From Bacteroidales bacterium UBA6346 (lineage in GTDB: Bacteria > Bacteroidota > Bacteroidia > Bacteroidales > UBA932), in assembly GCA_002438905.1 (NCBI GenBank), contig DJSA01000128.1, positions 20,020 to 25,022 of the forward strand: DNA of 5,003 bases, in the 5' to 3' direction. Position numbers and translations under genes: made by a program. Below the pieces are notes generated by a model. The model had not been told where the DNA came from. It saw only the letters and a list, made by a program, of their open reading frames with translations, and did not search any database. Of the stretch, positions 1 through 5,003 are shown one piece after another (the stretch's first letter is position 1; the number at the start of each line of letters is the position of its first letter).

Positions 1-356
1 GCGGCGGCGTCAAGAAGATTGTCCACCTCACTCGGATCGCTCATCTGTACCTTTATAATCCAGTTTGCATAAGGATCCTCGTTAAGCAGTTCCGGTTCAT
101 CCTCCAAGACTTCATTCACCTCGATGACTTTTCCTGAAACAGGTGAAATGAGGTCGCTTGCGGCCTTCACGCTCTCGACGGCGCCGAATTCCTCCCCGGC
201 AGTGACCTCATCGCCGACTGACGGCATGTCCACGTAGGACAAATCTCCCATCGAATGCTGGGCGAAGTCTGAGATTCCGATTACCGCAACATCACCTTCT
301 ACCCTTACCCATTCATGTGACTCGGCATATCTGAGTCCTTCTAGTACTTTTGGCAT
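1..356 (-). CDS. gcvH: Glycine cleavage system H protein (lipoyl carrier), C-terminus cut by window edge
   Basis: Lipoyl carrier of the cytoplasmic glycine cleavage complex. Its lipoyl arm takes the aminomethyl group left after glycine decarboxylation by P protein, presents it to T protein, and is reoxidised by L protein. Translating from the ATG at 356-354 gives 118 residues before the window ends; family members are about 125-130 residues, so only the last few are missing. The N-terminus (LRYAESHEWV, residues 8-17) is the typical H-protein opening. The lipoylation site is ESVKAASDL (61-69), with Lys64 as the expected attachment residue, followed by SPVSGKVIEVNE (71-82) and the conserved region ending in DPYANWIIKV (94-103). 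The gene lies 75 nt downstream of gcvT in the same direction, in an AT-rich gap with no Shine-Dalgarno site, as is usual in Bacteroidota. Family assignment is secure; the 3' end is unseen. Confidence 0.97.
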   Translation of the reverse strand, partial: MPKVLEGLRYAESHEWVRVEGDVAVIGISDFAQHSMGDLSYVDMPSVGDEVTAGEEFGAVESVKAASDLISPVSGKVIEVNEVLEDEPELLNEDPYANWIIKVQMSDPSEVDNLLDAA

Positions 357-431
357 ATTTACTGTATTTTTATGATTATCAATAGATTATTAACAAAACG
401 AGCAAATGGCGAAACCTATTCTCCGAAAGAA

Positions 432-1541
432 CTATTTCTTATAGTTCGGGGTGTAGAAACGCCGCTTCACAACCTTGCCCGGAAAGACTTTCTTGCGAAT
501 CTGAATCTGAACGGGAGTGCCCAACGCAGAATGCTCCTTGTCGACAAATGCCATGCAGATGCTGCGGTCAAGGGAAATCGAATGGTAACCGGTCGTCACC
601 TCACCGATCTGCACTCCGTCAGCATCAAGCACAGGATAGCCGGCACGCGGAATCGCCTTGTCCAGGACTTCAATGCCTACAAGTTTTTTACCTACACCTT
701 CAACTTTCTGGCGTGCAACGACTTCCTTGCCGACAAACTCAGACTTGTCCGTCTTCACGAACATTCCGAGCGATGCCTCAATCGGTGTCGTGCTGTCGTT
801 CAGTTCATGCCCGTAGAGCGGAAGCCCAGCCTCGAATCGCAGCGTGTCACGACATCCGAGCCCGCAGGGTTTCACGCCGGCTTTCAGCAGAGTGTCCCAG
901 ATCTCAACAATCGCGACATTGGAAGCATAAATTTCAAAGCCGTCCTCGCCCGTGTAACCCGTTCGACTGATCAGCAGACGATTGCCCTTCCACTCGAAAT
1001 TGCGGAATGTGTAGAAATCCAGTTCAGAAACGCCTTCAATGCCAAGAACATCCTTCAGGGCTTTTTCCGATGAAGGTCCCTGAACAGCGACTTCACCCCA
1101 TTTCTCGGACTCATCGGCAATCTTGACATCATAACCTTTCGCCTGAGTCTCAATCCATTGCACGTCCTTGATAATGTTCGCGGCATTGACGACAAGAAGG
1201 TAGTTGTCCTTTTCAAAAGACTTGTAGACCAAAAGGTCGTCCACGACACCGCCGTCTTCACGGAGCATCATCCCGTAGAGTATCTTCCCTTCAGGCATCC
1301 CGGCCACGTCATTTGTAAATATATGATTCACAAATTTCTCGGCTTCCGGACCACTGACAAAGACCTCCCCCATATGGGAAACATCAAACATTCCGACATT
1401 ACCGCGGACAGCGTTGTGCTCATCAACTATGTTCGTGTACTGAATAGGCATGATGAAGCCTCCGAACGGACTCATCTGCGCTCCGAGAGCGATGTGGCTG
1501 TCATAGAGACAGGTTTTCTTTTCTGGTGAAGTATTTTCCAT
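432..1541 (-). CDS. gcvT: Glycine cleavage system T protein (aminomethyltransferase)
   Basis: Tetrahydrofolate-dependent aminomethyltransferase (EC 2.1.2.10). It takes the aminomethyl group from lipoylated GcvH, releases ammonia and forms 5,10-methylene-tetrahydrofolate. From the ATG at 1541-1539 the protein is 369 residues, close to the 364 of E. coli GcvT. Visible landmarks are the opening CLYDSHIALGAQMSPFGGFIMPIQY region (11-35), GMFDVSHMGE (50-59), GGVVDDLLVY (97-106) containing the conserved Asp pair 101/102 that includes the catalytic aspartate, SRTGYTGEDGFEIY (192-205), and GLGCRDTLRFEAGLPLYGHEL (227-247). The C-terminal barrel domain follows, ending in a lysine/arginine-rich tail. The reading frame stays open upstream to a TTG at 1646, but the extra 35 residues resemble nothing in the family, so the ATG is chosen. 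The gene lies between the lipoate ligase and gcvH. An inverted repeat and a weak promoter candidate upstream may separate it from the ligase transcript. Confidence 0.97.
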   Translation of the reverse strand: MENTSPEKKTCLYDSHIALGAQMSPFGGFIMPIQYTNIVDEHNAVRGNVGMFDVSHMGEVFVSGPEAEKFVNHIFTNDVAGMPEGKILYGMMLREDGGVVDDLLVYKSFEKDNYLLVVNAANIIKDVQWIETQAKGYDVKIADESEKWGEVAVQGPSSEKALKDVLGIEGVSELDFYTFRNFEWKGNRLLISRTGYTGEDGFEIYASNVAIVEIWDTLLKAGVKPCGLGCRDTLRFEAGLPLYGHELNDSTTPIEASLGMFVKTDKSEFVGKEVVARQKVEGVGKKLVGIEVLDKAIPRAGYPVLDADGVQIGEVTTGYHSISLDRSICMAFVDKEHSALGTPVQIQIRKKVFPGKVVKRRFYTPNYKK

Positions 1542-1567
1542 TATAAATTTCAAGTTTTGCAAGGTTA

Positions 1568-1597
1568 CAAATTCATTCCGCGGCCTGCCCGAACAAT
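1568..1597 (-). promoter_or_regulatory. Weak candidate Bacteroidota-type promoter for gcvT-gcvH
   Basis: On the minus strand, ATTG (1597-1594) is followed after 18 nt by TGAATTTG (1575-1568). This approximates the Bacteroidota sigma-70 consensus of TTTG near -33 and TAnnTTTG near -7, with one mismatch in each box. The implied start would lie about 20 nt upstream of the gcvT ATG, giving a short leader. Such short motifs occur by chance, so this is only a candidate. It gains a little weight from sitting just after the inverted repeat at the end of the ligase gene. Confidence 0.25.
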
Positions 1598-1634
1598 CCC
1601 TCCAGACATGGAATCTACTATTCCTACAAACGGA

Positions 1635-1672
1635 ATCCGACGGCAAACAGTTTCTAAAGTCTGTCGTCGGAT
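1635..1672 (-). repeat. Inverted repeat / stem-loop spanning the ligase stop codon
   Basis: ATCCGACG at 1635-1642 and its exact reverse complement CGTCGGAT at 1665-1672 form a perfect 8-bp stem. Inside it, ACAG (1647-1650) pairs with CTGT (1661-1664), leaving a 10-nt loop that contains the ligase stop codon and a 4-nt bulge (1643-1646). In the direction of transcription the stem is followed by only a mildly T-rich stretch, not a clear U-run, so it is not a textbook intrinsic terminator. It could be a weak terminator or attenuator, or a processing or stability hairpin, between the ligase gene and gcvT. The repeat is seen directly; the role is inference. Confidence 0.55.
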
Positions 1673-2472
1673 GACCCGATGTGACCGTTTATGAAGGAGG
1701 GATCGAGGTAGCCCTTTTCAATTTCTGAAATCTCCGCAACCTGCCGCTCCGTCAGTTCAATCTTATCCGTACAAAAATATGAAATAATTGCCGATTTCAA
1801 TGCCTCCAAGCCAATATTTTTTTCATCCAACACGGATTTCAGGTTCAGAACCCGCTGCTCGATGGAATGCACGCCTTTGCTCTCCAACTTTGCACGCGAT
1901 GGGGTTATGGCTGCAGACATCGTGTCAAAGTCGAGATTGTAGAGAAAGGTGCCGTGGACTATGCCTACGCCGTTGGGCTTGAGCGAGAATGCATTGCCGG
2001 AGACTTTCCGCCCGTTCACGAGAACGTCGTTGCGTCCAGACACCTCCGCATTTATTCCGAGACTGCGCAGGAAAGCGGCAAGTTTTTCGAGATACTCGGC
2101 GAAAAGTCCCGCGACGTCAGTACAATGCCTTATGTATGAAATCATTATATTTCCCTTGTCAGCAAAGACGCATCCGCCTCCGCTCTTGCGACGGTACATC
2201 GCGATGCCGTGTTCCCTGCAATAAGGGACATTTACCTCGGCGTTCATGTCCTGATTGCGGCCGAAGATTACCGTCGGAGCCACCTGCCAGATGAAGAACG
2301 CCCCGTCATTGTTCCACGCGCCCTTTTCTCCGTCCGAGGAACTGTTTTCCGATGTTCCACGTCGAATGCCGATGAGTTCGTCAAGATGCTCCGCGGCATA
2401 TTCCTCCATCGAGAGGTAGAACACCAGCCGGCGGTCAGTGCCGTTGTTGTCAGGAAGTGATACGTAAGTCAT
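1654..2472 (-). CDS. lplA: Lipoate-protein ligase A family protein, short form without C-terminal accessory domain
   Basis: Predicted lipoate-protein ligase (EC 6.3.1.20). It activates free lipoate with ATP to lipoyl-AMP and transfers it to the acceptor lysine of proteins such as GcvH. From the ATG at 2472-2470 the product is 272 residues; a TTG two codons upstream is less likely. The fold's key motifs are present in order: IWQVAPTVIFGRNQ (61-74), the nucleotide-loop motif RRKSGGGCVF (94-103), SGRNDV (145-150), the expected adenylate-binding Lys156 in GRKVSGNAF (154-162), HGTFLYN (173-179), and a KLESKGVHSIEQRVLNL stretch (195-211) like E. coli LplA. No cysteine sits in the GRNDVL segment where LipM-type octanoyltransferases carry their acyl-cysteine, which favours a ligase. 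A Ser/Gly/Asn/Asp-rich insertion lies around residues 39-58. E. coli LplA has 338 residues; this protein stops near where the C-terminal domain would begin. Position directly before gcvT and gcvH suggests GcvH as a main substrate. Confidence 0.92.
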   Translation of the reverse strand: MTYVSLPDNNGTDRRLVFYLSMEEYAAEHLDELIGIRRGTSENSSSDGEKGAWNNDGAFFIWQVAPTVIFGRNQDMNAEVNVPYCREHGIAMYRRKSGGGCVFADKGNIMISYIRHCTDVAGLFAEYLEKLAAFLRSLGINAEVSGRNDVLVNGRKVSGNAFSLKPNGVGIVHGTFLYNLDFDTMSAAITPSRAKLESKGVHSIEQRVLNLKSVLDEKNIGLEALKSAIISYFCTDKIELTERQVAEISEIEKGYLDPSFINGHIGSSDDRL

Positions 2473-2501
2473 TTTCAAACAATTAAAAAGTGTTTTATCC
2501 T

Positions 2502-2510
2502 CCCCCCCCC
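2502..2510. repeat. Nine-base C homopolymer (G9 on the coding strand) upstream of the lipoate ligase
   Basis: Nine consecutive C residues on the plus strand, read as G9 in the minus-strand transcript direction, end 30 nt upstream of the ligase ATG. The tract lies in non-coding sequence. It stands out against the AT-rich bases between it and the start codon. Such runs are prone to slipped-strand length change and to sequencing error. An effect on ligase expression is possible but not shown. Confidence 0.9.
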
Positions 2511-2552
2511 GATTTCCTCATACCGGCATGATCATGTCTGCAACACCTGTTC

Positions 2553-2569
2553 GAGGCATTTCGCGCCTC
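2553..2569 (-). repeat. Short stem-loop in the hydrolase-ligase gap
   Basis: GAGGC (2553-2557) and GCCTC (2565-2569) form a perfect 5-bp, GC-rich stem around a 7-nt loop, extendable by one G-U pair in the minus-strand RNA. No U-run follows. A ten-base palindrome (CATGATCATG, 2527-2536) lies just beyond it. The function is unknown and a chance origin is possible. Confidence 0.3.
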
Positions 2570-2584
2570 ATGCACGAACTATAC

Positions 2585-2601
2585 GGGACTTTTTAGTCAC
2601 C
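2585..2601 (-). terminator. Possible weak hairpin terminator after the YqiA-like gene
   Basis: GGGACT (2585-2590) can pair with AGTC (2595-2598) plus CC (2600-2601), with A2599 bulged and a four-base TTTT loop, giving a 6-bp stem about 25 nt beyond the hydrolase stop. In minus-strand RNA the loop is AAAA and no U-run follows, so termination is uncertain. The position suits a 3'-end hairpin, and the relatively long gap to the ligase gene agrees with a transcript boundary. Confidence 0.25.
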
Positions 2602-2624
2602 CTCTTTTCCTGAAGCAGGAGAGT

Positions 2625-3242
2625 TCAGACATTCCAGATGAATTTCGGAAGAATGCGTACTATGTAGCTTTCGGTGACAACGTGACCTGGAAGAACGTGG
2701 TGCGTCATCATCTCACGGTTGGGGAACAGGCGCTCATAGTCGGCCTTGACTTCCTCGCCGAGGAGAGGGTCGTGTTCTGTGTAGTGGCAGAGAATCCGGT
2801 CGGGAAGCATTCCGGGAAAGGCTTCCTCGCCTGTCGGAGTAACGCAATCGTCATTACCCACAGGAAGAGGCCAGTCAAGAAACTCTTTCACGTCGTCCTC
2901 GGTCACCATAAATTCCGTCGCCCCGTCGGAACGCGGACCGAACCACTTGTTCTTGCCAAGGTGCTTCCGGATTGTCTCATAAGGGTTAACCGCAGGATTT
3001 ATGACAAGTTCAGGACCGCGGAAATCGCAGCAGATGGCATAGAACCCCCCGAGCGACGTGCCGAGGACGGCGGCGACATCACCGCCGCCCAGCAGCCCGT
3101 TTATCTTCGCTATGGATTCTCCCGGATGATGGTTCAGCTCAGGAGCCACCCAGTCGAACTGGGGATAGTATTTCCTCAGGAAGTTGACGATGCCCGATTT
3201 TGCCGAACCGCCGAATCCATGGAGCCACAATATCTTCCGCAT
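2625..3242 (-). CDS. YqiA/UPF0227-type alpha/beta-hydrolase (putative esterase)
   Basis: Small cytoplasmic serine hydrolase of 205 residues with no signal peptide or membrane segment. The closest recognisable relatives are E. coli YqiA-type esterases (about 193 residues). The chosen ATG (3242-3240) puts MRKILWLHGFGGS at the N-terminus, where the family has its oxyanion-loop HGF motif. Other landmarks are the nucleophile elbow GTSLGGFYA (61-69) with Ser63, then the hallmark LVINPAVNPYETIRKHLG (79-96), EHDPLLGEEV (156-165) with Asp158 as the likely acid, and PGHVVTESY (185-193) with His187 as the likely base. In-frame upstream starts (ATG at 3275, TTG at 3287) would add basic residues absent from the family and are disfavoured. 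YqiA acts on short-chain acyl esters in vitro, but its natural substrate is not established and none can be named here. It sits 73 nt after the mutase and 152 nt before the ligase. Confidence 0.85.
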   Translation of the reverse strand: MRKILWLHGFGGSAKSGIVNFLRKYYPQFDWVAPELNHHPGESIAKINGLLGGGDVAAVLGTSLGGFYAICCDFRGPELVINPAVNPYETIRKHLGKNKWFGPRSDGATEFMVTEDDVKEFLDWPLPVGNDDCVTPTGEEAFPGMLPDRILCHYTEHDPLLGEEVKADYERLFPNREMMTHHVLPGHVVTESYIVRILPKFIWNV

Positions 3243-3315
3243 ACTATTACTTATCTTCAATCGTCCCTTTCCCATCAAGACGCCCAACGCAGCAGACCGC
3301 CTTTTAGGCGCCCCG

Positions 3316-4977
3316 CTACAAGTCGAATTGTTCCTTCAGCTGTACAATCTTAGCGTCAGCGTTGGCGCCATGAGCCCCGAAGTAAAATTTAATCTTCGGC
3401 TCGGTGCCGGACGGACGCACGGAAACGACATCTCCTTCGGCCGAATAGAACTGTAGCACATTGGACGAAGGCAGCCCGGTCTCTTCAGGCTTGAGATAGT
3501 CTATGACCTTGACAACCGGTGAACCGGCGAGCGCCTTCGGCGGGTTGTTCCTCATTTCTACCATGATTCCGGCAATTTCCTCGGCTCCCTCCTTGCCTTC
3601 GCGCACGAGCGATACAAGAGCCTCCCTGTAGTATCCGAACTCCTTGTAGATGTCCTGAAGCAATTCGTAGAGCGTCTTGCCCTGATCCGCGGCCCAGGCG
3701 GCGCACTCGGCAACCATCGCGCATGAAATCGGAGCGTCCTTGTCGCGTACGAACTCCCCGACGTTGAATCCGTAGCTTTCCTCGCCTCCGCAGACAAACT
3801 CGCCCTTGCCTTCGTTGCGACGGACGACATCGGCGATGTATTTGAATCCCGTGAGTACGTTATACAGTTTCACACCATATTTCTCGCAAATCGCGCGGAT
3901 GAGTTCTGTGGTCACAATCGTCTTGACGCAGTAGCATCCGGGATGGAGCGTCCCGAGCTCGTGACGGCGACGAAGGATGTAATAGGTGAGAATGGAGCCC
4001 GTCTGGTTGCCGTTGAACAGCACCATCTTGCCCTTGTCGTCACGCACGGCGATTCCCACGCGGTCAGCGTCAGGGTCAGTTGCAAGCACAAGGTCGGCAT
4101 TCTCGCGGTCAGCCACGGCAATTGCCATTGTAAGCGCCTCGCCGTTCTCCGGATTAGGAGACTGGACCGTAGGGAAATTTCCGTCGCTTATGTCCTGCTC
4201 GGGAACGTGGAATATGTTTTTGAACCCCACGCGGTCAAGGAGCGCAGGAACGATGCGAACGCCGGAGCCGTGAAGCGGAGTGTAGACAATTTTCATATCT
4301 TTGTGATGCTCCACGGCCTCCGGAGAGAGCATGAGAGTGGTCACCGCATCCATATAAGCCTTGTCCATTTCATCTCCCATGAGTTTAATCTCAGCACACT
4401 CTTTCCCAGGCTCAAACTTCACCATTGAAGGATCTGTAATCTTGTTAACCTCAGCAACAATGTCCTTATCGACAGGGGAGATAATCTGCGCCCCGTCGCT
4501 CCAGAACACTTTGTAGCCGTTATATTCCTTAGGGTTGTGGGAAGCCGTAATCATCACGCCGGCAGTTGCCTTTTTCGCCCTCACGGCGAAGCTCAGAAGC
4601 GGTATCGGACGCAGACGATCGTAGAGCCAGACTGAGATTCCGTTATTTGCAAGCACATGAGCCGTAATCTTGGCAAACTCGGCACTATTGTTCCTGCTGT
4701 CGAAGGATATGCAGACGGAGTGTTCCGTTCCCGGCACGTTTTTGAGAATGTAGTTCGCGAGTCCCTGAGTGGCCATTCCCACAGTGTACTTGTTCATTCT
4801 GTTGGTTCCCACGCCCATCTTTCCGCGCAGACCGCCGGTTCCGAATTCCAGCTTTTTATAGAAAGCGTCTTCAAGGGCAGCCTTGTCGCCTGAATCAATC
4901 AGCTGATGCACAGCCGCTTTAGTCGCCTCATCATAATCCCCGAGAATCCAGGATTTCGCATTTTCCATGTAGTCCAT
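3316..4977 (-). CDS. Phospho-sugar mutase (phosphoglucomutase/phosphopentomutase, PgcA/PGM2-like)
   Basis: Alpha-D-phosphohexomutase superfamily enzyme, probably interconverting glucose 1-phosphate and glucose 6-phosphate, with phosphopentomutase activity also possible. It would act in the cytoplasm, linking central sugar metabolism to nucleotide-sugar or nucleoside synthesis. The product is 553 residues from the ATG at 4977-4975, near the roughly 560-600 residues of PgcA/PGM2 enzymes. Landmarks in domain order are EFGTGGLRGKMGVGTNRMN near residues 44-62, the phosphoserine loop TASHNP (143-148) with Ser146, the metal-binding loop DPDADR (301-306), the sugar-binding loop GGEESYGF (397-404), and the phosphate-binding loop RPSGTEPK (521-528). 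All four catalytic loops are intact. A TTG three codons upstream (4986) is an alternative start, but the ATG is preferred. Only 26 nt of AT-rich upstream sequence is visible, so its promoter is outside the window. The exact sugar specificity cannot be read from sequence; family assignment is secure. Confidence 0.95.
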   Translation of the reverse strand: MDYMENAKSWILGDYDEATKAAVHQLIDSGDKAALEDAFYKKLEFGTGGLRGKMGVGTNRMNKYTVGMATQGLANYILKNVPGTEHSVCISFDSRNNSAEFAKITAHVLANNGISVWLYDRLRPIPLLSFAVRAKKATAGVMITASHNPKEYNGYKVFWSDGAQIISPVDKDIVAEVNKITDPSMVKFEPGKECAEIKLMGDEMDKAYMDAVTTLMLSPEAVEHHKDMKIVYTPLHGSGVRIVPALLDRVGFKNIFHVPEQDISDGNFPTVQSPNPENGEALTMAIAVADRENADLVLATDPDADRVGIAVRDDKGKMVLFNGNQTGSILTYYILRRRHELGTLHPGCYCVKTIVTTELIRAICEKYGVKLYNVLTGFKYIADVVRRNEGKGEFVCGGEESYGFNVGEFVRDKDAPISCAMVAECAAWAADQGKTLYELLQDIYKEFGYYREALVSLVREGKEGAEEIAGIMVEMRNNPPKALAGSPVVKVIDYLKPEETGLPSSNVLQFYSAEGDVVSVRPSGTEPKIKFYFGAHGANADAKIVQLKEQFDL

Positions 4978-5003
4978 AAGTCTCAATACTTCGTTAAAAA
5001 TTA

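Noticed and set aside
374..390. GATTAT direct repeat with 11-nt period (374-379 and 385-390) upstream of gcvH
   Set aside because: Two hexamers in a very AT-rich gap are easily chance; no further copies or palindromic symmetry support an operator.
372..1073. 233-codon plus-strand open frame opposite gcvT
   Set aside because: It lies antisense to a secure gcvT and part of its upstream gap, has no recognisable domain, and is explained as a shadow of minus-strand codon usage.
1542..1646. N-terminal extension of GcvT to a TTG start
   Set aside because: The 35 extra residues look like translated intergenic DNA, whereas the ATG at 1541 gives the normal family length and start.
1542..1653. Glycine riboswitch upstream of gcvT
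   Set aside because: The gap is short and I see neither the conserved aptamer core sequences nor a tandem arrangement; only one simple hairpin is present.
2518..2571. 17-codon minus-strand open frame in the hydrolase-ligase gap
   Set aside because: It is too short, has no ribosome-binding signal or recognisable peptide features, and is expected by chance.
3298..3310. Perfect 5-bp hairpin (CGCCT/AGGCG) just after the mutase stop
   Set aside because: The stem is short with a 3-nt loop and no U-run follows in the transcript direction, so a terminator is not supported.
2682..3353. 223-codon plus-strand open frame opposite the YqiA-like gene
   Set aside because: It is antisense to a gene with an intact catalytic motif set and runs into the end of the mutase gene; no family resemblance is visible.
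1..5003. Search for mobile element, CRISPR, tRNA/rRNA, toxin-antitoxin or defence genes
   Set aside because: All five genes are recognisable metabolic families, gaps are at most 152 nt, and no long terminal repeats, regularly spaced repeats or RNA gene signatures are visible.

Overview
The window reads as ordinary chromosomal core metabolism from a member of the Bacteroidota, most likely order Bacteroidales. The reasons are the sequence character of GcvT (C-terminal FPGKVVKRRFY), the PgcA/PGM2-type phospho-sugar mutase, the absence of Shine-Dalgarno sites before the genes, and AT-rich start regions with moderate-GC coding sequence. The taxonomic call is inference from family resemblance; genus is not claimed.

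All five genes lie on the minus strand and are read from high to low coordinates: phospho-sugar mutase (4977-3316), a YqiA-type alpha/beta-hydrolase (3242-2625), a lipoate-protein ligase (2472-1654), gcvT (1541-432) and gcvH (356 to beyond position 1, cut by the window edge). Gaps are 73, 152, 112 and 75 nt, so there are no overlapping genes and this may be more than one transcript. The 152-nt gap before the ligase gene holds a nine-base C/G homopolymer and two short stem-loops. The 112-nt gap before gcvT begins with a strong inverted repeat spanning the ligase stop codon and contains a weak candidate Bacteroidota-type promoter. No gene-free stretch exceeds 300 bases.

The functional core is glycine cleavage. 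GcvH carries glycine's aminomethyl group on a lipoyl-lysine. GcvT releases ammonia from it and passes the one-carbon unit to tetrahydrofolate. The ligase can attach scavenged lipoate to GcvH. The glycine decarboxylase subunit(s) are not in the window and may follow gcvH. The mutase (hexose or pentose phosphate metabolism) and the hydrolase have no obvious mechanistic tie to glycine cleavage.

I found no mobile element, CRISPR array, tRNA, rRNA, riboswitch or defence system, and no evidence of a previously undescribed system. The points most worth a second look are the short ligase without a C-terminal accessory domain, the inverted repeat at its end, and the homopolymer just upstream of its start.
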